From Nitrososphaerales archaeon (GTDB lineage Archaea > Thermoproteota > Nitrososphaeria > Nitrososphaerales > Gagatemarchaeaceae): DNA of 35,381 nt. The stretch lies in assembly GCA_030038365.1 (NCBI GenBank), contig JASHPA010000166.1, forward strand, positions 1 to 35,381. Reading direction: 5' to 3'. A program made the translations under genes and the position numbers. The notes beneath the pieces were generated by a model that saw nothing but the letters and a program-made list of their open reading frames with translations, searched no databases and was not told where the DNA came from. Shown piece by piece: positions 1-8,031 of this stretch (the first letter of the stretch is position 1; every line of letters begins with the position of its first letter).

Positions 1-51
1 TCCCTCCTTCAGAGGCATCTCGTCGCTCTTCCAGCCGGGTTGAATCTCCAT
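1..51 (-). CDS. Possible 5' end of a gene running off the window
   Basis: On the minus strand an ATG at 51 follows a purine-rich AGGGAGAGAGA stretch that could serve as a ribosome binding site. The frame stays open for 17 codons to the window edge (MEIQPGWKSDEMPLKEG). No family can be recognised from so short a piece. The support is only the start codon, the possible ribosome site and the open frame, so this could be chance. Confidence 0.3.
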   Translation of the reverse strand, partial: MEIQPGWKSDEMPLKEG

Positions 52-174
52 TCTCTCTCCCTGCTATTCAGCGGCTCAGGCCACTGATTGCAGTTCGGAT
101 ATCTACACTGGACTTGAGTGCGCCCGCTCCAAGTAGCAATCCGAGAAAGGAGAGAATCGCTATTGCTTTATCCC

Positions 175-492
175 TCACACCTGTCTCCTTTTTGCAGTGG
201 CAGCTTTCTTAAGTAATTTTCCATCCATCTGTTCTCTCCGTTTGCCTGATGGAGCCTCTGCCACCTCAGCTGGCGTCAGACTGTTCAATCCGCGATTCTC
301 CCGGACGAAGTTGCAATAGGGGCGTTGCCTCCTCTCAGAGCAAAGTCGTCCGACTTCCATCCCCTCTGAATCTTGGTGCAGCTCTCGGATCGTCTGGTTC
401 AGCCTCTTGATTCTGTTATTGTTCGCGTATGGCTTTTCTCGATTGCTGCCCAACCGGATTAGCTTCGGCGCGTCCTTCCCCGAGTCATAGGA
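175..492 (-). pseudogene. C-terminal remnant of a DDE transposase
   Basis: The minus frame is open from 492 to the stop at 175. The ORF track starts at an internal TTG at 453, but the reading continues upstream through DAPKLIRL to an in-frame TGA at 493-495. It carries two stretches typical of the end of DDE-type archaeal transposases: NNNRIKRLNQTIRE, like the usual 'N-x-x-E-R-L-N-x-T-I-R-E', and YCNFVRENRGLNSLTPAEVA, like 'YYNFIRPHxxLxGxTPAEAAG'. The catalytic Asp residues and the N-terminal part are absent, so this is a decayed insertion-sequence end rather than a working gene. No inverted repeats or target duplications were seen. Assignment to a specific IS family is not possible by eye. 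It lies next to the surface-protein block and shows past transposition there. Confidence 0.6.
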
Positions 493-502
493 TCACGTGT
501 AT

Positions 503-1747
503 TCAGTTGAAGCCGAAGTTACAGTAAATTCTTCCAGGGTTGGATCCGCTCGGTGTCTTCGAAAGTGGGCGAGTACGCCTGCCAGGGACGAAGAGCACAA
601 TCAGGATGGCCGACCCCGCTGTTCCGACGACTATCAGGTACGACATGCTCAGAGCAGTGTGGCTCGAGCTGGGACTGGACGTTGTCGTTGTGGTAGTCGA
701 CGAGGTAGTGGTGGTCGTAGTGCTGCTGGTGGCCTCGCCCGGCATCACTTCATAAATCTGATTCGCTGTCTGCCCGCAAGAGGCGTAGATGACTCCTGTC
801 TGAGAGTTGAGGGCTAGCCGCCAAGTGAACTCCACGGTGCTTATGGTCTGCACGAGCTTGTCGGTCGAACCCTGTATCACGGAGATACCCTGGGAATCGG
901 TGTTCGCCACATAGACGTCCCCATCATTAGGGTCGAAGAGCATGCCTGAAGGCTCCTGTCCGACTGTGACGTTCGCGACAACCGTGTTCGTGGATGCCTG
1001 GATTATCGATACGTTATCGCTGATGGAGTTCGTCACGAAAACTTGGCCGTTGCTTGTATCCACAGCCACTCCCGCGGGATCGCCGGCTACGGATATGTTT
1101 GCCACCACGGTGTTGGTCGAAGGTTGTATCACCGCGACCGTATCGTAGCCGTAGTTCGCTGTGTAAATCTCTCCGTTGACCGGATTGTACGCGACACCAT
1201 AGGTGCCTGCCTGGACACCCTTCACTGGCGACAGGACCGAATTGTTGGATCCATCGATGACCGATATTTCGGAGGCGTTCCACCCGGTCGCATAGAGGTA
1301 ACCGTTGCTGGGGTCGTACGCTATATCTGGGCTCTCGCCCGCTATCGTCACGTTGGTCACCGCTGTGTTCGTCGATGTCTGTATGACCTCGACCTTGTTC
1401 GAATCGAACGACGAGACGTAGAGCTCCCCGTTGTTCTGGTCAAGAACGATGCCGTTGGGGCTTGCAGGCGTGCTGATGTTGGCAACTATGGTGTTCGTGG
1501 ATGTCTGGATCACCGAAACCATGTTCGAGCTGGGGAAGGTTACGTAAAGGTCACCGTTCGAGGGGTCGAAGGCCATCGCCAAGGGGCCATTGGACAGATT
1601 GATGGTCCCGGTCACGGTGTCTGCCCTCACCGACGCGATCACGGGGGTAGCAGCGATAAGAAGAGCAAGCAGAATGAGGAGAGCCAGTCTCGCGTGGAAG
1701 GATTTTGACCTCCCCACGATGCTTCCCTCGCAACCAACCCAGGGCAA
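503..1747 (-). CDS. Secreted, membrane-anchored YVTN beta-propeller protein
   Basis: A hydrophobic signal segment (ARLALLILLALLIAATPVIA) opens the protein. Seven tandem ~42-residue repeats follow, with the pattern 'P-x-G-x-x-x-D-x-x-N-G-x-x-Y-V-x-N ... V-x-V-I-x-x-S-T-N-T-V-V-A-N-I', the YVTN-type propeller repeat, so a single seven-bladed propeller is expected. A Ser/Thr linker and a C-terminal transmembrane helix (YLIVVGTAGSAILIVLFV) followed by basic residues anchor it outside the cell. Many NxS/T sites suggest N-glycosylation. The track start is TTG at 1747. A GTG at 1717, preceded by GAGGGAAG, gives a cleaner signal peptide and is a good alternative. Propellers of this kind in archaeal surface proteins are mostly of unknown ligand, so a binding or adhesion role is inference. 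Confidence 0.85.
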   Translation of the reverse strand: MPWVGCEGSIVGRSKSFHARLALLILLALLIAATPVIASVRADTVTGTINLSNGPLAMAFDPSNGDLYVTFPSSNMVSVIQTSTNTIVANISTPASPNGIVLDQNNGELYVSSFDSNKVEVIQTSTNTAVTNVTIAGESPDIAYDPSNGYLYATGWNASEISVIDGSNNSVLSPVKGVQAGTYGVAYNPVNGEIYTANYGYDTVAVIQPSTNTVVANISVAGDPAGVAVDTSNGQVFVTNSISDNVSIIQASTNTVVANVTVGQEPSGMLFDPNDGDVYVANTDSQGISVIQGSTDKLVQTISTVEFTWRLALNSQTGVIYASCGQTANQIYEVMPGEATSSTTTTTTSSTTTTTTSSPSSSHTALSMSYLIVVGTAGSAILIVLFVPGRRTRPLSKTPSGSNPGRIYCNFGFN

Positions 1748-2056
1748 GAAATCGACAGCTCGTCGACCGTTTACGTCTTAAGGGTTTCGCGGCGAGATAG
1801 GTTCAATCGCTTCACCTTGTAGTGATGAGAGCGGTCCAGTGGGCGCGGGATGCGCGTCCGCCGTCGGCGGCCATTCTGTCACCAAGATAGGTTCTGCAAG
1901 AGCGATCCGTGAGCGCGCCACTGCTGGCATCCTTATCTCAAACCTGAATTCTCGTATAATGTTGAAATTCTGCAAGAAAACCCGCCGGTGAAACGTAGCC
2001 TGCCTATAGTAGATGATTTCATCGTAGTCTTATAGCAATTTTCCGGCATACCTTGT
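1748..2056. other. Intergenic region between two divergent surface genes
   Basis: About 309 nt without a supported gene. On the minus side CCTTAAGACG (about 1774-1785) may be the TATA element for the propeller gene. On the plus side a TATA-like element lies near 2030 for the next gene. The 65-codon minus ORF (1778-1975) has no recognisable features and is treated as chance. Confidence 0.5.
2029..2037 (+). promoter_or_regulatory. TATA-like box for the Spherulin-4-type gene
   Basis: The sequence CTTATAGCA lies about 25-28 nt upstream of the GTG at 2057. This spacing fits an archaeal promoter giving a leaderless or nearly leaderless transcript. No ribosome binding site is visible before the GTG. 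Confidence 0.5.
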
Positions 2057-3613
2057 GTGAAAACACTTAGACAGCAACATCAACTAACGCTTTCCACTAT
2101 CTCTATCTTCGTCATTCTATCACTCCTGGTATCCGGCACGGCGATTGCTGCGACCACGAGCAGCTCGACCGCAACCAGCGCGCATGCCGAATATCATCAT
2201 CACCAGTATCCCTCGCCTCCCTCATCTGATGCCACAGTCACAGTGACGTCGTATTTCGAAAACGGAACCCAGATCACTGGAATGTATATAGAACTCCAGA
2301 ATCCAGGGGGAAACGACATAGCGACGGGCTTTACTCCTGTAACTTTCAGCCTGACCCCTAGCACTCAATATCTGGTCTATGCCAATAACTACGAGCAAAT
2401 CCAGTTTGTCTGCTGGGGCGGCTTGTCGACATCGAGTAATACTCTCAACTACACTGCCTCGAGCGGGAGTCAGGATCTGGTAGCAATCTATGCATCAAGC
2501 GGGGGAAGCTCCGCCTGCAACTCCACTACGTCGTCGTCAACATCAACAACAACTACGACGAGTACCACCTCATCTTCTTCATGCGGAGGCAGCAGCTGCG
2601 CTCTGACTGTTCTCTCGGAGAATGCAACTGGCGACACGATCACTGGATACTACACAGCTTTGTCCAGTTCTTCAGGTTCGCTAATCACCGACAGCTTCAC
2701 GCCTGCCAGCTTTACCTTGACGAATGGCGTCGGGTATGAGATACAGGCAGATAGCTACGGTGTCTGCACATTCTCTCACTGGGAAGGCGGTGGGCTCAGC
2801 GGGAGCACGACGGACCCTGCTCCGATAAGCATCACCAGCCCCACTACCATAGAGGCCGTGTACTCCGGTTCGGACTGCGGATTGCAGACCACAAACTCGA
2901 CTAGCACAGCAAGCGCGGCAGGGGGAGCTAGCGCTCCTATGGGCCTCATAGTGCCAATGTACATGGACCCCGATTCCTATTGGACGGAGCTCATTACGGC
3001 AAAGGAGGCCTATCCAAGCGTCCCGGTCATCGCAATCATCAATCCAGAAAACGGACCTGGACCATCTAGCGATTCAACCTACGCATCCTACACAGCTAAC
3101 CTGGCGTCAGCAGGCATCATAATTGCGGGCTACATCGACACGGTAGAGATGAGCACTTCCATCTCGTCCGTGGAATCGCAGATGCAAGAGTACGTGGCTT
3201 GGTACCCACAGGTCTCGGTATTCTTCCTCGATGACATGCCAGACACATACTCATCCAGCTTCGCGAGCTACTACAGCACTCTGACAGCATACGCAAACTC
3301 GCTGGGTAAAACCACAATCGCAAACCCAGGCTGGGAGGTATCCGCCTCAGCCTACGCGACGACGGACGGGATAATGTTCTATGAGTCGAGCGGGCTCCCG
3401 TCACTTAGCTACCTTCAAGGAGCAGACTTTGGTGACTCCGCGTCCCACTTCTCCTTCATCGCCACCTCGGTATCGTCCCTTCCAGACCAGTCCTACTTCG
3501 ACTCTGCGGCACAATACGCCGCCTACACCTACATCTCGAATCAAGGCGATTCCTACAGTAACCTACCCACGTACCTCATGCAGGAAATGGCGGAACTCGC
3601 CGCCACAGCCTAG
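2057..3613 (+). CDS. Secreted protein with two repeat modules and a Spherulin-4/GH135-like domain
   Basis: It starts at GTG with a signal helix (residues ~10-32). Two copies of an ~85-residue module follow (about 60-145 and 182-270), each with a 'T-G-Y-Y-T/E' start, a 'F-T-P-x-x-F-T/S-L' strand and a C-x-x-W/H-W end, joined by Ser/Thr linkers. Residues ~295-515 resemble the Spherulation-specific family 4 (PF12138; related to GH135 exo-galactosaminidases): LIVPMYMDP near the start, VIAIINPENGPG, GYIDT and VFFLDDMP, with the neighbouring acidic pair D392/D393 as candidate active-site residues. A role in hydrolysing or binding surface or biofilm polysaccharide is inferred from that family. There is no C-terminal anchor, so the protein is probably released. 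Its second module is encoded by DNA identical over 107 bp to part of the 4385-7243 gene. Confidence 0.75.
   Translation: MKTLRQQHQLTLSTISIFVILSLLVSGTAIAATTSSSTATSAHAEYHHHQYPSPPSSDATVTVTSYFENGTQITGMYIELQNPGGNDIATGFTPVTFSLTPSTQYLVYANNYEQIQFVCWGGLSTSSNTLNYTASSGSQDLVAIYASSGGSSACNSTTSSSTSTTTTTSTTSSSSCGGSSCALTVLSENATGDTITGYYTALSSSSGSLITDSFTPASFTLTNGVGYEIQADSYGVCTFSHWEGGGLSGSTTDPAPISITSPTTIEAVYSGSDCGLQTTNSTSTASAAGGASAPMGLIVPMYMDPDSYWTELITAKEAYPSVPVIAIINPENGPGPSSDSTYASYTANLASAGIIIAGYIDTVEMSTSISSVESQMQEYVAWYPQVSVFFLDDMPDTYSSSFASYYSTLTAYANSLGKTTIANPGWEVSASAYATTDGIMFYESSGLPSLSYLQGADFGDSASHFSFIATSVSSLPDQSYFDSAAQYAAYTYISNQGDSYSNLPTYLMQEMAELAATA
2762..2868 (+). repeat. Perfect 107-bp inverted repeat, copy 1
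   Basis: By direct comparison this stretch (GTCTGCACATTCTC ... GTGTACTCCGG) is identical at every base to the reverse complement of 5865-5971. It encodes the C-terminal half of the shared surface module (CTFSHWEGGGLSGSTTDP...). Flanking sequence diverges immediately, including at third codon positions. Confidence 0.9.
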
Positions 3614-3622
3614 AAAAGAACA

Positions 3623-3652
3623 GGACAATGGGAACCTAGACTCCCATTGTCC
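3623..3652. terminator. 11-bp hairpin terminator between convergent genes
   Basis: GGACAATGGGA (3623-3633) and TCCCATTGTCC (3642-3652) form a perfect 11-bp stem with an 8-nt loop. It begins about 10 nt past the stop of the Spherulin-4-type gene and is followed by AGCCCAATTTTATC. The symmetric stem could serve both this gene and the convergent operon ending at 3723. Confidence 0.7.
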
Positions 3653-3722
3653 AGCCCAATTTTATCATCGAATTAGCGGCAGTTACTTTGGACCAGAGAG
3701 AGGTCGTCTAAGGCCACTCTCC

Positions 3723-4388
3723 CTATGACGAGGGAGACGAGAGAGTCAGCTCCGTTATATCCACGATGTAGCTGAACTGCGGTTGCATCGCTGTGAACTG
3801 GACGATTACCTTGACATTGTACACGCCAGGCTCTGACAGGACGCCGCTATAGTTCTCACTTGTGTTCCACAGAAACTGGAAGGAGATTTGTTGGCCGCTC
3901 GTCAGCTTCAGGCTGCCTGCTTGGAATGGCACTAGGGAGCTGGAGTAGACCACGCTGCCATTCTGGGCCGTGATGGTTATGTTGCCATTGATCGATGAAA
4001 TCGTCGTTGTCTGGTTGTTGTTCTCGAGCACTGCTGTAATCTTCACTTCCTGACCAACCGAAGGAGTAGAAGAAGGTGAGAAGCGCATCTGCAGGGCGAG
4101 CCCGTCTGTCGAGTTGGCGGTTATTGTCATGGAAGAGGAGGCGGTTGTAGAGGAGGTCGTCGAGGAAGAGGAGGCATCGGTCGTGGTGGTGCTCGTTGGT
4201 ACTGACATCGACGATGACGATGGTGATGATGACACCAGGGATGACGACGGCACTACTGGGCTGCCGAATGTGCTCGTCGCCGTGCTGGCGGTAGCGCTTG
4301 TTGCTTCGTAGGCTGCTGCCCAGACTACCGAAGCGACGGTCACGACGATGACTATGGTTATGATAGTTCGGCGGGGCGGAAGAATCAT
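3723..4388 (-). CDS. Membrane-anchored protein with a Ser/Thr linker and Ig-like (BsuPI-like) domain
   Basis: An N-terminal transmembrane helix (TIITIVIVVTVASVVWAAAY, residues ~8-27) is followed by about 60 residues of nearly pure Ser/Thr and then a beta-rich domain (~90-215). That domain has the pattern of BsuPI/CARDB-like Ig folds: 'L-x-M-R-F-S-P-x-x-x-x-V-G-Q-E-V-x-I-T-A-V-L-E-N-N', a middle 'G-S-V-V-Y-S-S-S', and 'S-G-Q-Q-I-S-F-Q-F-L-W-N ... P-G-V-Y-N-V-K-V'. The match is by pattern only, and a protease-inhibitor function should not be assumed. Its ATG overlaps the stop of the upstream gene (ATGA), so the two are translationally coupled. An extracytoplasmic location next to the larger partner is likely. 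Confidence 0.7.
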   Translation of the reverse strand: MILPPRRTIITIVIVVTVASVVWAAAYEATSATASTATSTFGSPVVPSSSLVSSSPSSSSMSVPTSTTTTDASSSSTTSSTTASSSMTITANSTDGLALQMRFSPSSTPSVGQEVKITAVLENNNQTTTISSINGNITITAQNGSVVYSSSLVPFQAGSLKLTSGQQISFQFLWNTSENYSGVLSEPGVYNVKVIVQFTAMQPQFSYIVDITELTLSSPSS

Positions 4389-7243
4389 GGGACGCTTCTG
4401 CGCCCTCCGCGCTTATGGTACTTGTCGACTCCGCCCACTACCAAAGATATTCCGACTACCAGAGAGGCGGTTCCAAGTGGGAGAGACGCTTGCGTGAGAA
4501 GGTTCGTTGTGCTATGACTGACTGGCGCGGCTGCATTGGTGCAATCGTACACACCTACGAACGTCTGGGGCCCATCGGTGGCTGTGAAAGTCAATAGACC
4601 TGAGTTTGTCGTGCCCTGCCAGTACTCAAAGGTGCAGACGGTGTAGCTGTCTAGCTCTAGCTCATATGTGGTCCCCGCCTTCACATCGGTAAAGGTCTTG
4701 GTTGTGTAGCCTGTAGAGACGGTGGTGCCGCTGCTGGTGCGTAGAACGGTCCAGTACCCTGTAATCGTCTGACCATCTTGATTGACAGACTCGACAGTAA
4801 CGCTGGGCGCGCCGGAGGACGTGGTTGTCGTTGTGGTAGTCGTTGTTGTTGGAGTGGTGGAGGTAGTAGTAGTCGTAGTTGGGGTGGTGCTCGTACTGGT
4901 GGGTGTGGTTGAGGTCGTTGAGGTCGTTGTTGTCGTGGTCGGAGTCGTTGACGTCGTGGTGGTCGTGGTCGGTGTGGTAGAAGTAGTGGTCGTGGTTGCT
5001 GAACCTGCCTGAACTGCGACTGCGATTACTCCAAAGTCGTATCCTTGCGCTGTTCCGAAGGAGAGGGTCGCTGATGAGAGCGTTGTGCCTGAGAGCACTT
5101 CGTACTGCCCGTATATGTCCTCTCCGGCTTTCGTCGCCTGGATGAGCGTCATTCCTGCGCCCGCAGTCTGCAGCGTGCTACCCGTATCACCTCCGATTTG
5201 GAACACAAAATCGTTCGGGTTGGTCGTCGATACTCCCGTATTGCAAGGTAGAGAGCTGGGACAGCCGAGGGTGTTCGTCTGCCCTACAGGCAACGAGGGG
5301 TTCGGATCGAACGGATTTGCTGTATTCGCTCCTGATATGCCGAAGGCGACTACCCCATACCACGTCTCGCCAGTATCCGTGCTCGTGACGGAGATGGTAT
5401 CAGAAGTCAGCCGACTGGGCGCTATTGCGTACCACTCCTCCATGAACTCGTTGCCTCCGATGCTGATTTCGGCCAGGGAATGGAATGTGAGTCCCGCTGT
5501 GTCGCTTACCGAGAAGGTAGAGGCTTCGGAGATGGGATAACAATTACAGCCGACGATGATCACGTCTGGTCCGCTACTGGCGGTGGTCAGCTTCACTGAG
5601 CAGGAAGTGACATAGCCGCATCCGGTGGAAGCGGACCCGTCAGGCGCCAAGCTGGAAGGCTCCGAAGAGGTAGTGGTCGTAGAGGTGCTGGATGTTGTCG
5701 TGGTCTTAGTGGAAGTCGTGCTCGTCGTTGAGGTTGACATCGTGGAGGAAGTGGTCGTAGAGGTCGTAGAGGTCGTAGTTGGAGTGGTGCTCGTACTGGT
5801 GGGTGTGGTTGAGGTCGTTGTTGTGGTAGTGGTAGTGTTTGTGGTCTGTGGTCCGCAGCTTGATCCGGAGTACACGGCCTCTATGGTAGTGGGGCTGGTG
5901 ATGCTTATCGGAGCAGGGTCCGTCGTGCTCCCGCTGAGCCCACCGCCTTCCCAGTGAGAGAATGTGCAGACGGTATAGCTGTCAGACTGTACCTCGTATC
6001 CTACGCCGCTGCTGAGGGTAAAGGTGACGGGTGTGAAGCCATCAGTGACTACCGACCCAGAGGAGGTGAGCAGCTCTGTGTAGTACCCGGTGATGGTATT
6101 TCCGAGAGTATTCTCGGAGAGAACAGTCAGAGAACAACCGCTGCTTCCACATGAGGAACTGCTACTCTTTGATGTGGTCGATGATGACGAGCTGCTACTG
6201 GTAGTTGCAGGGGTATAACTGTAGACGTCCCCACCCCAGAAGCTCGTGCTGCTTGTCGACGCCAAGACGGTGTTGCTGCCAGACACTATCTCAAGCGTGC
6301 CCGCCAGCGGGAGTTCATACTGAGCTATGCCCAGATAGAGTGTCTGTACAGCGGACCCGGTGTTGGTTGCGGTCGCCTCCACCGTGGACCCGTCGAATAT
6401 CTCTGCTGTATCGCCAGCGGGCACACCTTGGACCGCCACCGAGCTATTCAGGTTCGAGTAGTAATCGGTGTAAGAGGCCCACAGAAGCTGACTTGCATCA
6501 TGTGATTCTACCTCGAGGTATGCGTTGAATGGTTCGGGCATGTTGGTCAGTCCCGCGTTGGTGCTCCCGTACACAAGAGTACCATCCATGTAGACGTAGA
6601 GAATGTTTGCCCCATTGGTGACGATCGTGCAGTCTTCGGTCGAAGATGAAGTTCCAGTCTGGACGGGTCCGTTCCAGATCTCGGTATTGTTTGTCGTCTC
6701 TTGTGTGTTACCTGTTGCTATCTCCGCGCCCCACTGGTACTCATCAGGGCCAAGAACGTTGGCGTAGCACGCCACGTAGTTGATGAGTCCATTCGCAGTT
6801 TGAACGTACAACCCCGTGTTGAAGTCGCCACCGGACTCTATCGTCTTCGCGGGCAGCGTCAGGTCTGCATGGAAGAGCATTACCGTCTCATTTGGAGACT
6901 CAGCATAGATGCCGGCCCACCCATACTGGCTTGAGCCTTCGCTTCCGAGCCACAGCCCGGACGACCCCTCACACGCTGTCCACGTCGAACCCTCGTTCAC
7001 CGCGTCCCCATAAATCAGCCAGTAGTCCGTGTTGATGTTGCTCGTGCTGTTGTCCTTGCTTCCATCCCATGTGCAACCCGAGCCTCCCGACGTGAGGGAG
7101 TCTTCGTGTACAAGCCCCGATGAAACCTGAGAGAGTGTGCCGGCGGGAGTGGCAGTCACGTTCTGTAGAGGAAGAAAGGGTACGGTCAGTCCCAACGCTA
7201 TTAGCACGAGGGCTATCGATACGAAGATTATTCGACCTGCCAA
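4385..7243 (-). CDS. Large secreted, C-terminally anchored Thr/Ser-rich surface protein
   Basis: A signal segment occupies residues ~5-25. Residues ~55-265 form a beta-rich region with paired Cys that resembles a LamG/concanavalin-like fold only loosely. Module copy 1 is at ~371-460, then a Thr-rich linker of ~85 residues. A second globular region (~560-740; GCGYVTSCSVKL ... FVFQIGGDTGS) is followed by another long Thr/Pro linker, module copy 2 (~828-915, PSVTVESVNQDGQTITGYW) and a C-terminal helix (ASLVVGISLVVGG) with a basic tail. The start is a TTG (TTGGCAGGT) with no ribosome site. A small stem-loop, GTAGG-TTCGTTC-CCTAC, ends just before it. The gene is the first of a two-gene operon. Enzymatic activity is not recognisable, and a structural or adhesive surface role is inference. 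Confidence 0.75.
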   Translation of the reverse strand: MAGRIIFVSIALVLIALGLTVPFLPLQNVTATPAGTLSQVSSGLVHEDSLTSGGSGCTWDGSKDNSTSNINTDYWLIYGDAVNEGSTWTACEGSSGLWLGSEGSSQYGWAGIYAESPNETVMLFHADLTLPAKTIESGGDFNTGLYVQTANGLINYVACYANVLGPDEYQWGAEIATGNTQETTNNTEIWNGPVQTGTSSSTEDCTIVTNGANILYVYMDGTLVYGSTNAGLTNMPEPFNAYLEVESHDASQLLWASYTDYYSNLNSSVAVQGVPAGDTAEIFDGSTVEATATNTGSAVQTLYLGIAQYELPLAGTLEIVSGSNTVLASTSSTSFWGGDVYSYTPATTSSSSSSSTTSKSSSSSCGSSGCSLTVLSENTLGNTITGYYTELLTSSGSVVTDGFTPVTFTLSSGVGYEVQSDSYTVCTFSHWEGGGLSGSTTDPAPISITSPTTIEAVYSGSSCGPQTTNTTTTTTTTSTTPTSTSTTPTTTSTTSTTTSSTMSTSTTSTTSTKTTTTSSTSTTTTSSEPSSLAPDGSASTGCGYVTSCSVKLTTASSGPDVIIVGCNCYPISEASTFSVSDTAGLTFHSLAEISIGGNEFMEEWYAIAPSRLTSDTISVTSTDTGETWYGVVAFGISGANTANPFDPNPSLPVGQTNTLGCPSSLPCNTGVSTTNPNDFVFQIGGDTGSTLQTAGAGMTLIQATKAGEDIYGQYEVLSGTTLSSATLSFGTAQGYDFGVIAVAVQAGSATTTTTSTTPTTTTTTSTTPTTTTTTSTTSTTPTSTSTTPTTTTTTSTTPTTTTTTTTTTSSGAPSVTVESVNQDGQTITGYWTVLRTSSGTTVSTGYTTKTFTDVKAGTTYELELDSYTVCTFEYWQGTTNSGLLTFTATDGPQTFVGVYDCTNAAAPVSHSTTNLLTQASLPLGTASLVVGISLVVGGVDKYHKRGGRRSVP
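4810..5000 (-). repeat. Thr-codon low-complexity repeat tract (second linker)
   Basis: On the plus strand this is an irregular GTGGT/CGTAGT/TGTGGTCG series coding for (TTTTTTS/TTPT)n on the minus strand. A 46-nt unit (GTAGTTGGGGTGGTGCTCG... onward, from about 4876) is repeated with one mismatch at about 5776 in the first linker, which suggests the linkers expand by duplication and gene conversion. Confidence 0.75.
5655..5850 (-). repeat. Thr-codon low-complexity repeat tract (first linker)
   Basis: Same type of sequence as the tract at 4810-5000, coding for a run of Thr, Ser and Pro with occasional Lys and Met. It shares the 46-nt unit starting near 5776. Such tracts are prone to slippage, so the true length may vary between strains or be mis-assembled. 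Confidence 0.75.
5865..5971 (-). repeat. Perfect 107-bp inverted repeat, copy 2
   Basis: Reverse complement of 2762-2868 with no mismatch. It lies inside the first module of the anchored surface protein. Sequence on both sides diverges at once. Confidence 0.9.
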
Positions 7244-7759
7244 GTAGGGAACGAACCTACACCGATTACGGTTATGTTATGCCTAATGCACCTATAGTCT
7301 GACTCGAAGCGAAATAAGAAGCTGCGATAAGCTTCACCGACAGCATCAATTTAGGGTAAATACATCAACCTCGGCTACCACCCATTCCTAACCTACAGTG
7401 TACGCTTACAATGTAAGAATCTCTCGCGGAAATGAAATGGTTAGAGACTACCTAATCTGCTGACAGCATCACGAAGGAAAGTCTAGTGGAGAGAAAGCAC
7501 AACCCCGTCGCGCCGGGATGGCTCGAAGTTGAATTCGGCAGAGAGAGGTAATCAGGAAAAAATGGTCGTCGCCGGACCGTCAAAGCGCGAGCCTCAGCTA
7601 GGACAAGGCGAAACCATGAGGTTCCTTGACGCCAGCCATGATGGCGCTCCGCGTATATGGTCATGGAATCGGCCGAGTGCTGCTCGACGATAGGGGATGG
7701 CGGGAACCCGTTCTCTCATCTCCTGATATGCGGAACGAGGACACCGCCGCGGTTTATAC
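7244..7759. other. Gene-poor region between the surface operon and small Zn-ribbon gene
   Basis: About 516 nt. The first ~200 nt are clearly more AT-rich than the rest of the window and probably hold the promoter of the minus-strand surface operon. ORFs of 65-70 codons here lack any recognisable motif and overlap one another. No tRNA, CRISPR or other RNA gene could be supported. Confidence 0.45.
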
Positions 7760-7966
7760 CTAGTGGTCGCGAGCCGCGAGTCTTCTGTCATCGACTATGC
7801 CGTTGCCCGAACACTTCGTGCAGCTTGCAGCATACTCCTCCTCAGAGGAGGCGTTCTTTCCAGTCCCGCGACAGTATGGGCAAATCACGATTATCGAATC
7901 GCAGGTATGGCACCTCACCGGCACAGAGGGGAGCTCCGTGGAGCAGTTGGGACAGGTGTATGCCAT
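7760..7966 (-). CDS. Small zinc-ribbon protein (68 residues)
   Basis: The preferred start is ATG at 7966 (MAYTCPNCS) rather than the upstream start of the ORF track. A TATA-like CTTAAAAA/TTTTTAAG element sits 23-30 nt before this ATG, giving a leaderless message. The protein has four CxxC pairs: CPNC, CHTC, CPYCRGTG and CTKCSGNG. The last two resemble the CxxCxGxG zinc motif of DnaJ, and the first two form a zinc ribbon. Two bound zinc ions are expected. Its partner and role are unknown. It follows the rubredoxin-CBS gene in the same direction but has its own promoter. Confidence 0.7.
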   Translation of the reverse strand: MAYTCPNCSTELPSVPVRCHTCDSIIVICPYCRGTGKNASSEEEYAASCTKCSGNGIVDDRRLAARDH

Positions 7967-7988
7967 CGGCCGGAGGCCTTCCTCGTGG

Positions 7989-7996
7989 CTTAAAAA
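7989..7996 (-). promoter_or_regulatory. TATA-like box of the small zinc-ribbon gene
   Basis: TTTTTAAG on the minus strand, 23-30 nt upstream of the ATG at 7966 and within the gap after the preceding gene's stop. Confidence 0.5.
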
Positions 7997-8031
7997 CTCC
8001 AGACTTCCGAAAGAGAGCCACAAGGACGGCC

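Noticed and set aside
503-1747. Plus-strand and minus-strand ORFs over the propeller gene (e.g. 1043-1708)
   Set aside because: They are shadow frames of the repeat gene with no motif or start signal of their own.
4810-5850. Repeat tracts considered as a CRISPR array
   Set aside because: The repeats are irregular Thr-codon runs inside an open reading frame, with no constant repeat length or unique spacers.
4782-5957. Plus-strand Val-rich ORFs (4782-5012 and 5625-5957)
   Set aside because: They are the antisense of the Thr-codon linkers of the minus-strand surface gene. Strings of GTN read as Val only because ACN repeats are read on the other strand.
7246-7262. T-arm-like stem-loop GTAGG-TTCGTTC-CCTAC on the minus strand
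   Set aside because: The loop lacks A58, no acceptor or anticodon arm can be paired around it, and it ends exactly at the TTG of the surface gene. It is not a tRNA.
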